A DNA stretch of 64,000 nucleotides from Limanda limanda. Its lineage: Eukaryota; Chordata; Actinopteri; Pleuronectiformes; Pleuronectidae. Position 1 is the first letter of the stretch. Each line of letters opens with the position of its first letter. Under the pieces are notes generated by a model that was not told the origin of the DNA, did no database searches, and saw nothing but the letters and a program-made list of their open reading frames with translations. This document shows, piece after piece, positions 38,466-48,112 of the stretch. The stretch covers positions 14,233,358 to 14,297,357 of the forward strand of contig NC_083653.1 in the NCBI RefSeq assembly GCF_963576545.1, in the 5' to 3' direction. The position numbers were made by a program, and so were the translations under genes.

Positions 38466-41400
38466 CACTTCTTAAATGTCTAATTAGGCTAAATAAGCTT
38501 GAGTGTGTAACTCTAAAAATGTCGTATATTCCAAACTTAATTCATGGACATGCATGAGGCCGTTTGTGAGTCATCATTTTATACTGAAGCGTATGACAGC
38601 AAAGTTTAATGCCCTTCCTCTGAACTTGTCACATCAGCCGGCATTTAGTCAATACAACTTGACAGTTTCTTTTCTCCCATGCATTGACTGTGTGAAGTCT
38701 CTCCACCATCAAAAAGTGGACACCGCACTAAATCAATCTGACCACAGGTTAATTCACGAGATCAACAAACCCCAGCAGACGCCTTGCACAGAACTGCTGA
38801 TCCCTACGCTAACATCCGTTTTTCCATATGTATGATCTTGCACAGGCTGTCACTGACAGGGGGGGAGGGGGGCTTTGTTCAAATTCACTACTTTCCAACA
38901 GTGTCAGCTGTGACTTTTGATTTAGAATCTCATCACAGACGCGGAGATTATCTCCTTGGTATTATAAAACAAACACGCGGCAGATCACTGGGAGGCATGG
39001 CTCGTAATGAGCGAGTGGCCCGTGCCATTTCGTTGTGATTCACCAGTGATTAGTGTGATTACAGTGTGACAGCTGTGTAATTACATGGGAAGCCCCCCAA
39101 CAGGAGACTAGGTAACATGTTTGAACAGCTGCAAAGCGGGACATTGTCCCTCTGTCACTTTACTGTGGATCATCCCCTGATTGTGCATTTATTTATGTTT
39201 TGGCCTACATCAAATAGGCAGATGATGTCTGAGAGAACGTCGCTGCATGGAAGGAATCAGTGTAGGGAATTGAATTGGGCAGTGAGGAGTTAATGCCGTA
39301 TGGGGATGACAGGTAATAGGGGTCTTTAAGGGGGTACCTCCCATCACAGCTGTTTGGATAAATAAAGTGGCGCTTACACTGCGTGACTTGTGACCGGGAG
39401 TCTTTCAGTCGCTGTGAGTTCATAACACAAGACTGACTAGTGATGGGAGCGGGGGGGGTCACACACTACACAATCTTTTACCAAGACATGGGGAGAGACA
39501 CTGTGAATCCGACTGATCCTCTTGCTCTTCTGTGTCATACTGCTCAGAAGGACACATCAAGCTGTAGCAGAGGTTAAAACTCAGTCGACATTATGGTTGT
39601 AAAGAACTGAGAGTTGCTCAGGAGTCTTTCTTTTTTTTGTCCAAGCCCTGGAGAAAAATAACCGGGCACTGTTTTTATTTTGATGTCTGACCCTGATGCA
39701 GTTAATGTAAGCTTCATTGAGTTCATATACTCTCATATGCGTGTTTATCTCTCTGATACAGAAATATATCTATTTAAATATTCTTAGCAGATACGATTTC
39801 ACTGACAGCATACAATATGATTTAATTATGAATTACCTGAATATGCACCTGGTAAATCTATCCTGCATCTGTAATTGTTCGCATGCAGTGTCTTATTCCA
39901 CATTCATTCAAGATTATTACACAATAAGGAGGAGTTTGCTTTTGTACACATAGAAATAAGGCCACACATGAGCAAAGAAGTGATGAAATGTGAAGCAACA
40001 CTAGGTGAACACAGACTGTTCATTTCAGCTTTTCCAATAAAGTTACAAAAAAATCCACCCTCAATCCGCCGCTCCCGTGTAGTTATGAATATGATTATTT
40101 TCTGCTTTTGCTTATTTTTGTGATTATTTTCACATGAAACAAGGTGTTTAAATAAAAGTGAAATGAAATGGAAAGCAATCTTGCCCACAATATGATACAT
40201 TAATGATTCACTGAATTTGTGATTGAGGTGTTCGCTTAAATTTCCCCAGTTTCTTGCCATCGTTCGCTTGCTGCATGTCAAGCAGCAGGCGCCGGCAGCG
40301 GTGCACCTCTCCAGGCGCAGCGCTCGGGTTTTTATTTAACACCGTCACGCTTACGAGGACATCCCCTTAGATTTACAGAGCCGATGTCGAATTCAGCAAT
40401 GGTAATAAACAAGAAAAGAACTATCACTCGTTCCTAGAGGCAAACGTGAGATGTGTAAACCTAATACCAACATAAGTACATTTAAGGTTCGGTGTGCTCT
40501 TTTAAGTCACTCATTTCTACCTCATATCAGTTGCAGGATCTTCAATTACAATTACCCTCAGAATCAAACGCTGGAATTATTTTGATATTTAATGATGATC
40601 GTAATGTAGGTGAGAGATGATTACAACCCCACAGTGCAAAAATTGGCAGGAGTTTAATTGAAGACGGGAATAAGTTGTGTTTTTGCCGGAAGTTAAAAGT
40701 TACCTGAGGATAGAGCTTAAACAGGGTCGCATTTAAATCCATGTGTGATTTAAAAACAGCGTCTGATGATGATGGTGTAATACTTGCAGCAACTAGCAGG
40801 AATCCGCAGTGGGTTCAACTTGAGAAGCAGGACTCATCATCTACAACTTAACTTTTTGTTAGTCTCTTAAGTCTTTTTTCCCCCTGAATCTATGGCTGTG
40901 GTTTTTATTTTAGCTCACCGTGCTGGAGTGAAGCAGCGTCGCAGCAGTAGGTGCATTGTTGGTTAAACAATATTATTTTCAGTATTCACAGAACTTGCAG
41001 CATGTGCTGGCAGCCTGGCTAGTCCGTGCAGACCAATATCCAAAGCAATTCTCCTGGTATTAAAAAACATGAAAGCAGTTATAATAACTGCAAACCAACA
41101 TGTCCTTCAGGTTGGGCCTTATCTGCTATAGCACACTCAAGTTGTAGGAAAAGCACAAACATAGGTGACGAGCGTCATCACGACTGTGAAGACGAGAGAA
41201 GTTGATGTTCAGTACTTCACATTCCAAGAGAAATTGATTTAGAAATGTGTTTTTTCTTGTTAAAACCGAAATCAAGCCTGCGTGCCTACTTGCAGCTGCA
41301 TAGATGTGTTTGCTGTTATGACAAAGACGATAATAACGCACGATAATCTTGTGTCTCACAAATAAAAAAAATTTGACAAAGAAAATGTTTTACAGGAAAG

Positions 41401-41551
41401 TCTCGAGGGAGCTAATAGCTAAGAAGATGAAACCTTATGCACTTGTGAAAGAGCTTCATTGTTATTCTAGAACTGGTGGAGCCTTTAAAAAGTAAAATTG
41501 TGTATTGAGATCAAAATTACACTGCAAGTGTCTCCACTGAATTCTCTGAAT
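38466..41551. other. Mostly single-copy-looking DNA
   Basis: No exon or named repeat recognised. Contains G runs near 38860 and 39450 and one enhancer-like segment listed separately. Confidence 0.4.
39030..39200. promoter_or_regulatory. Candidate conserved non-coding element
   Basis: Two related words, GTGTGATTACAGTGTGAC and CTGTGTAATTACATGGG, lie next to an E-box CAGCTG, followed by a second CAGCTG. The sequence is non-repetitive and resembles a compact enhancer. Inference only. Confidence 0.28.
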
Positions 41552-41582
41552 TTTAGGCTCAAACAAGTCGTTTGAGCCTAAA
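41552..41582. repeat. Perfect 13-bp hairpin
   Basis: TTTAGGCTCAAAC (41552-41564) pairs exactly with GTTTGAGCCTAAA (41570-41582) around a 5-nt loop, 58 bp before the target duplication of the hAT element. Confidence 0.9.
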
Positions 41583-41648
41583 TGTAACATCTTTGGTCAT
41601 GACTATATGTGAAGGTAGGGTTGCATCATTTCAATATTTAATTAAGAG

Positions 41649-42429
41649 CAGGGGTGTCCAAACGTTTTGTCCCGAGGGCCACATACAGAAAAAAATACCA
41701 AGGACTGGGCCACTCACGCCGCCACGCCCCCCTGCCATGGAGTGGACTGTTGACAGTCGCAGGGCGGGGGGGCGTGGCGGCGTGGCATGTAGGCGTTCTG
41801 AGGGACAGCTGGCAAGTCAGCAAAGCAATTCACCGCCAGACAACTAGGTGGAGTAACGTTTTTTGTCGAAGACAACCTTAAAGACACCTTCTTTGTGTGT
41901 GGCAGTCTTTGTCGACTGTTTATTAATTTTTCTGGAGGACAAATTTGTCCCTGATCTTTCTGCACAGCTTCGTACACTCGTCGACCTGCAAACCGACGTC
42001 AGCCGAGATCTCCTTCCGGGAATTGCAGGTCATCTGCGTGTCCTTGTATTTAGTCAGTGACGGGTTATACAAATGGTCATACTTTCAGATCTCTTCTGCC
42101 AAGTGCTCTTCGATTTGGTCCATAAACATTCTTCTAAATCTTCCTTGGTTTCTGCCAGTATTATGGGGCATGAAACTGGAAAAAATGACTCTGGAAAAGA
42201 TGTAGTAAGCGGACCAATCACAGCCTTGCGGTCTGCGTGAGGCTTGCGTAGCTTTGTCGTATAGTTACAAAAAGCATGCACCGCCCTCTCCCCTGTCGAA
42301 GAAGCCTGGCCCCATAAAGCAAAACAAAGTGCTTTAAGTAAGTAACTAAATTTTGAGTTTCAAAAAAAACCAATTAAAAATGGATGGCGGGCCGCAGTTG
42401 GCCCGCGGGCCGTAGTTTGGACACCCCTG
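41649..42429. mobile_element. Non-autonomous hAT element with captured gene fragment
   Basis: This 781-bp element begins CAGGGGTGTCCAAAC and ends with its exact inverse (GTTTGGACACCCCTG). It is flanked on both sides by ATTAAGAG (41641-41648 and 42430-42437), a perfect 8-bp target duplication diagnostic of hAT transposition. The ends continue as imperfect inverted repeats rich in GGGCC. A GC-rich near-perfect inverted repeat (41717-41736 with 41762-41782) lies in the left half, and GGCCCGCGGGCC (42400-42411) is a palindrome near the right end. The centre carries a minus-strand MADF-domain pseudogene and no hAT transposase. It must have been moved in trans. The boundaries are exact. Confidence 0.93.
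41923..42123 (-). pseudogene. MADF-domain fragment captured in the hAT element
   Basis: From the ATG at 42123 the minus strand encodes 66 codons before TAA, interrupted once by an in-frame TGA at codon 13. The residues follow the MADF (Myb/SANT-like) DNA-binding domain: KYDHLYNPSLTKYKDTQM corresponds to the P-x-LYd...Y-K-D block, then KEISADVGLQVDECTK and RKIRDKFV to the second and third helices. Two tryptophans expected of the family are changed (W to R before KEI; W to C before RK), so the domain would be defective even without the stop. MADF proteins occur as host genes and as the DNA-binding second protein of Harbinger-type transposons. Upstream (minus) is a CCAAT-type word (gtgattggtc) typical of promoter-proximal DNA. 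The source was probably a Harbinger ORF or a host MADF gene. Confidence 0.78.
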
Positions 42430-42813
42430 ATTAAGAGAGTTACAAATTACTTTTCGGTTTTAGCGGCATGCATAGTTTTGTATGTTTTTTTCTGTGTTGT
42501 AAGCGAGACCTTTGTTTTGTTAAGTTAATTTTTGTGGGTTTTTTAATGGTTTGAGTAGTATAAACTGAAAAAGTGTTCATAGAATATTATTAAACAAAAC
42601 ACACACAACCCAACCCAAACAGTTTGTGAAATAACATAGTGTTTTTGAGGGTAATACTTCTCTAGACTATTTCACCTTATCTTCAATTATGGGGAAGTGT
42701 TTGTATTTTGGGTTTCGGATACTCCTTAATCTCTGTTGTACATGACATAGGTCTTACATTTCTTTCATCGCTGGTCATATGTCACTTGTTGAAACAATAG
42801 AAACCCTGTGAAT

Positions 42814-43058
42814 ATGCTGGTGAGTTTGCAGAACTGCCATAGGCTTTTCGGCGAAAGATTTCGGGACATTAAAAGTAAACAAAAGGAACTGAAGCTATTT
42901 GTGAAGTTGTTTACAAGCTGACCGTGCCTGACAAACAACAAAACAAAATCACTGAGCTGCAGAGTAACGAGGAGCTCCGATATATTTATTATGACCCGCC
43001 AAGGGTGTTATAAAATTTGAAATGGCCCTTGATAGGAAAAATTTTCCCCACCCCTGCT
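42814..43058 (+). pseudogene. hAT (Charlie-like) transposase 3' remnant with terminal repeat
   Basis: Plus-strand residues LFGERFRDIKSKQKELKLF and, after a frameshift and stop, ITELQSNEELRYIYYDPP match the order of the late transposase region of Charlie-type hAT elements (F-xRF-D... and L-ELQ-x3-LR blocks). About 40 bp further on is TTTTCCCCACCCCTG, whose inverse (CAGGGGTGGGGAAAA) is a hAT terminus, so the right end of the element is probably 43058. The left part and the catalytic acidic residues are missing. Stops and frameshifts make it inactive. A fragment of the same family's terminus occurs at 51545-51605 in the other orientation. Confidence 0.7.
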
Positions 43059-43740
43059 TAAATAGATGGAAACATATTCACAAATAACCCTCCTAAAATA
43101 ACACCAGCCCTTTTTGTTTATTTAGCTTGTCTGTTTCATTTTCACTATATATTAATCAACCAGTGAATGCACAGCAAAAATACAATTTTATAGCAATTAT
43201 GGTAATAATGCCAGGAAGGCAGAGTAAAGATTTATGTCTATTTTTATCAGCATCTCTCATCTACCTGCATGTTCAACCAATCAACTAACTTTACAGCCAC
43301 CTGACTGAAGGTGACAGGTTTGTTTTCATCTACAACCTGTGATTTGAGTGGCACACCCTGTCGGAGTGTACTTATGCATGACATTGTGATTTACTTGATT
43401 CAAAGATGCAAAGCAGCACTGAGTGGCTGCAGGAAAACAACACAGAAGATGCGGGTTCTTATGTACAGAGAACTTGTTGTTCTTTACACAACAATCCAGT
43501 TTTTTGTGGTGAAAAATTACAGATTTCCCCAAAAGATCAAGGCCATTCACTCAAACACTTAAATTAAAATCGGGTAATTTTGACCTGTCATAGCTTTGAC
43601 TTTCTACAGGTTGAGGCTCTGTGCAATAGTAAATGTGTTGCACATAAAGAGTTCTGAGGATGTTTTATGGTAATTATTGGCCTCTCCGGCAAACAACACT
43701 TGTTAACTATAAAGTCTACAATTTAATTTAATTGTGCAGC

Positions 43741-44056
43741 GAGAGAATAATATTTGTCAGCAGAATTACGTAAAAACTATTGGACAGATTTTTAAGAAGC
43801 TTGGTCGAAGAATGTGTCAAGGACCAAATAAGAACCCTATAAACTTCGGGGATGTATACAGCGTGAAACGTTCTAAAACGTAAATTTCTTTAACACGGCA
43901 AGACTTTTTATTGGACATTTTATAGGAATCATTCACAGATCTTGATTTCAAATAATTGCCAAACTTCCTTGGTGTGGATCCAAAAAATCTAGTGAATTTA
44001 AATATGGGTCTCTAGGGCTCCTCTATTGGGCCTTGGCATAGATGTGCACTATGGGT
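43741..44056 (+). repeat. Dispersed fish repeat ('ggccttggc' family)
   Basis: Degenerate copy of a very common fish repeat. Blocks in order are 'aaaactattggacagatttt', 'aagcttggtcgaagaatgtg', 'cacggcaagactttttattg', 'cttggtgtggatccaaaaaa', 'tctattgggccttggcatag', 'atgtgcact'. Class not known to me. Confidence 0.65.
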
Positions 44057-46439
44057 TAGGGTTAGTGCTGAAGTATCAAAGAAGAAGCAGCTCTTTTTTT
44101 TTCACCGCTATTTGTCTAAAAAATTTCAATTGTCTTTATTTATCACATGAATTGTGATATGACTCCTCAGTCTGGATCTGGCATCTAACAGACTGTGATC
44201 GCTTAATGCCCACAATGTGTCGGGCCAAGTTGTTACAATCACGATGGCTAATGGCTGCTGTCTGTTTGCTGTGGTTCTCTGTGTTTGTGTACATGATGAA
44301 TTCTAACACATTTTTCTCATTGGCTTCCTTTATTGGAGGAGCAGTGCTGCTTATGAAAGTCTGTCAACACCACAAAGGAAAACAGGCCTCTCCTCTCTGT
44401 TGCATAACAGTCTCTGTCGATCCTCTGCCACATCAGAACTAAACTGTCTGCTGTAAACCCACTTGTACGGCACACAACCCCCTGCTGTTACCACACTTTG
44501 GCAATCATGTCTTCTTTTTAAGCAAAAGATGTGCAGTTGCCATGACGAACCTGTTGTCATCAGGATCAGACAAAAGTGTTAAACATCCTTTTCTCGTCAC
44601 AGTGTCTTGGGTCAAACAAAGCAAACAAAAGATCCTTTCACAAATGTTAAAAGTGTTACTGGAACAGATACAGTCAGGACCTGTTGTCTTTGTTAGGCAG
44701 ACTTTGGAAAGAAGAATAAGCTCCAGTCATAAGTTTCTAGATGCGTGAGTTCCACGTCTTTTTCTAATTAAGACACAATAACCATGATGGTTGATAATAT
44801 TCAGTACTGGTCTGTATATTGGTGCTTGACTGAGCAGTATCCCTTGCTGTAAATACCTGGGTTGTAGTGTGCGGGTGGCTGATGTATGATGCAACTCCAG
44901 TTCAATACAGTGTTTGTGCTTAGGCAATGGATGATGCCCGAGCTGTGAGAGGTAGATGAGGAGTCCTCACAAGCCGCCAGAGAGGAGCCGAAGACTAGAT
45001 TACGCAAGTAACAACAAGAGGCCACGCAAACTGATGTTTTTATGTTTGGGTCCTCACAGGATTTTAAACCTTTCAACCTCGTTACAAACTGGTTTTGGTT
45101 GTTTTTGGAAAGTCATGTAATTCAGACTCAGCATGCAACATCAACAGCTCTCAGCGGGAAATACAAAATGTCTGTGTCGACACAGTCGTATTCTAGCTTC
45201 AGTGCTCCAGAAATCAAAGGGCAGGAGTGTACCCACTTGGGGTTGTGTGCTGCCATCACAATGTGCTGCTTGAAACAGATGCTTGTGTATGAAAAGTCGG
45301 TGTAATTGTATGGGATTCTTTCCCTTTCTGTGTGTGTGTGAGCATTGATATTGTATTTGCAGCCTGCCGCTGTGTGTGTGTGATGCTGCAGAGAGCACAG
45401 TAGGGCCACTGGGCTGAAGCAGTTCTGCTACAGTAGTAATGAGCTGCCTGGCGCCTCAGCATTTCTGATGAAGTCGTCCCTGTGATCACTTCTCTATCTA
45501 AACCCGGGCGGCCAGGTTCCCAGCAGCCGTCCTCCTATTAGTAAAGCTGCTATCTAATGCATGCTATGGAGCTCTCCCATTGACTCTCTCCTGACCAGAT
45601 TGATAAAAGCTTGTGTCCCACTGTGGGGCTTTGCATGCATTTCCATGTTAAAAAATCTCTTGTAAAACATGATGCATATTTTGCACCACCTAACGAGGCC
45701 AGGATAAAATGCATAGAGCAAGAGAAGAGTTGGGAGGATACATGGTCCGTCCCAGGAATGCAGTAGCTTCCTCCACTCCTGAATTCCTGGGTGTGTAAGG
45801 TCAGATCTCGCAGAAATATGGATTAACTTGTGCGTTATGTCCGTCCAGTGTATCCACGAATCCCTGTGTCCTTCCTGCTGAGTGAATTAGTCATGTACCA
45901 AAGCCACTGCTCATATCTGTTGTGGCAGCAGCTTCCTCGTGATACAAGTCTGCAGAACTGTGACTTTATATGGACCAAAGCTCCCTTCACCCAACAGCCA
46001 ATCCCACATTTTGTGCTCTCCTCCTCAGAGTCTCTGGCGTTCATCCCCTTTACCTTTTTGTTCCATTTTTCAATCTGTTGCTCATTTTTCTCTCTCCATT
46101 CCGACTTCATAAGGTTAGACTTTTTATACCTTCAGCTTACAGATTTTCTGCTCTCTCCCTCTGATATGGCAGTTCTCGTTTTCTTACCCTCCAACCTCTG
46201 TCAAGTAAAAACCTACTTCTTACATTTTGAAAATGATTTCCCCCTCAATCTTTGCAGCACATGCTTGTCTATGTCAGGGGGTATATCAGTCTTAGTTCTC
46301 TTTAAGTCGTTGGAGCAGTAAGACCAATTCCTTTGCTTTTGTTATACAACTAAAACATTTTTTGTGGTATATACACATATTAAACAACTTGGGACATTCT
46401 CAGAACCCAAATTTTTTTTACCAAGGTATTGGATTTTCG
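44057..46439. other. Unannotated stretch
   Basis: No exon or named repeat recognised. Open frames of up to 163 codons (45830-46321) lack domains and show no splice context I can defend. Confidence 0.4.
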
Positions 46440-47575
46440 ATTGATTTAAAACGTTCAAAAGATCAGAATATCTTGGTTCCAGCCTTTAGTTTCTTTCTGT
46501 GAAGCAGCATCTGTTGTACATACAAAAAACAACATTAAGACCAGAGCAGTGTCTGTGGGAGAAAAGCAAGCAGTTCTTAAGATGGCAGAAGAAAGGAAGG
46601 AAATAAACAATGAAATACTGGTGCACTTAGCAACAGACATTGAACTGGTTGACCAAGGACGGTGACAGTTGATGACAAACATTGTAAGAGCATTGGAGAA
46701 AAAACCCAAACAGACAATGACTTCATTACCAACCTTTCAAAGAGCAGGTTGGAAGGTTTCACAATCCACAATTTGAACAACTGAGATCAGAAATAAATCC
46801 TAGATGCCTACCACTCATCAGGAGTAAACATTGGAAGGTCAGATTGGATTTTGCAAAGTACAGAGAGGAGCAGAGAAAGCTCTGGACCAAAGTTTTATGG
46901 ACAGGCTGCTAACCTCTACCAACGTGATGGAAAGGCCAAAGCACGGAGAAAGAATTGATCTACTCATTATCCAAAACACACACTCTAGTTTTGGAAACAC
47001 AGTAGAGGTGGTGTCATGGCTGCTTCTGGAACAGGCTCACTAATCTCTATTGATGATGTAACTACTCGCAGCAGCTGAATTAATTAAAAAGTCTGCAGAA
47101 ACATTTTGTCCGACAATTTCCCAGAAATGCACTCAAACTAAGTGTGAGGAACTTTATTGTGCAGCAATGAGCATGACCCAACACGGGACAACCGAAGACT
47201 CCTTTAGTGGATAAGGTTGAAGGTTTTGGACCCACTAAGTCAGTTACTGGACCTTAACCCAATAGAGGAGACTGAAGGGAGAACCATCCTGAAACAGAGA
47301 AGAAAAGGCTTCAGTAGGAGGCATGAAAAACATTGCGCATGGGTTTCTGGTTCCTGTAGTTATTGAATGCAAGTATTTGCTACAATATATTAAATGCTAT
47401 TAACATAAATGTGTTCCTTTACTTTTATACAAAAGGTGCTAAGTCCTGAGTTGTTTAACTTCATTTAGATGTTGATGTTGGGAAATAATTATCTTAAACG
47501 CCAATGTCTTAAGTGTACAACGAAAACAAATGAGTTGGCCTTGCTCTTCCAATAGTTTTGCAGGGGTGTACAACC
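46440..47575 (+). mobile_element. Degenerate Tc1-like element
   Basis: Approximate extent of the element holding the transposase relic at 46577-47340. The right side ends near 'caatagttttgcaggggtgt' (47551-47570), similar to the end of fish Tc1 families. I could not pair this with an inverted left terminus, so both edges are approximate and no TA target duplication is claimed. Confidence 0.5.
46577..47340 (+). pseudogene. Tc1-like transposase, heavily frameshifted
   Basis: Plus-strand pieces of a Tc1/mariner transposase occur in the canonical order across several frames. They are KPKQTMTSLPTFQRAGWKVS (helix-turn-helix linker region), DFAKYREEQRKLWTKVLWTG (the RLxFAK...W-VLW block before the first Asp), then SGTGSLISIDDVT, and SQLLDLNPIEE (family SQSPDLNPIE). 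The first catalytic Asp position (LWxDE) reads LWTG, the QDND block is degraded to NEHDP, and stops are frequent. The relic spans most of the expected catalytic domain, so this was once a complete copy. It is inactive. Confidence 0.85.
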
Positions 47576-47999
47576 AGTAATGTGTCTTAGATTCAAACAC
47601 ATGCCCTGGATTCCAAGGACATTTATCATTATATCCATTGAACCATACAGATCAATGCAAGGCCTTATGGGATTTGTAGGCAGCCCTCTGTTTCAGAGAC
47701 GTGGGCTTTTTTCCTTCTTTTCTTCATCAACATTTGCTTTGTTGAATCTAACAATTTTTTATAAGGCATATAATATTCAACCAACCCAAGTTTTAAAAGT
47801 AGAATGCAAAACATATTCATATAAAAAAGCTGGTAACAGCAAATGTTTAGCATTTTTACTTGCAAAGGGACAAATTGTGGATTATCAAAATGATTAATTT
47901 TGTATTGATATATGAATTCTTTCAGTGCTAGTGTTGCATTTATTCAACAAAAAGGAATAAGAGCGGTGTAGCAGAACCAATTATTTCATCTTTATTTGG
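47341..47999. other. Tc1 3' untranslated part, then unannotated DNA
   Basis: Up to about 47575 this is probably the non-coding end of the Tc1 element. Beyond that nothing is recognised. Confidence 0.4.
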
Positions 48000-48112
48000 T
48001 GCTGCAATTATTATTGTCATTATTGATCTGTCAGTCACTTGTTGATCAACTGTTTGGCGAGGAAATAGTGAACGACAGTGCAGAGTTTTGTTTTGTTTTG
48101 TCTGACTAACAA
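48000..48112 (+). repeat. Dispersed fish repeat fragment
   Basis: Degenerate 'attattgtcattattgatct...ttgttgatcaactgtttgg...gttttgtttt', resembling the common fish repeat with a 'cattattgattaatctg' core. Short and diverged. Confidence 0.38.

Noticed and set aside
45830..46321. 163-codon plus-strand frame
   Set aside because: Phe/Leu/Ser-rich composition from pyrimidine-rich DNA; no domain.
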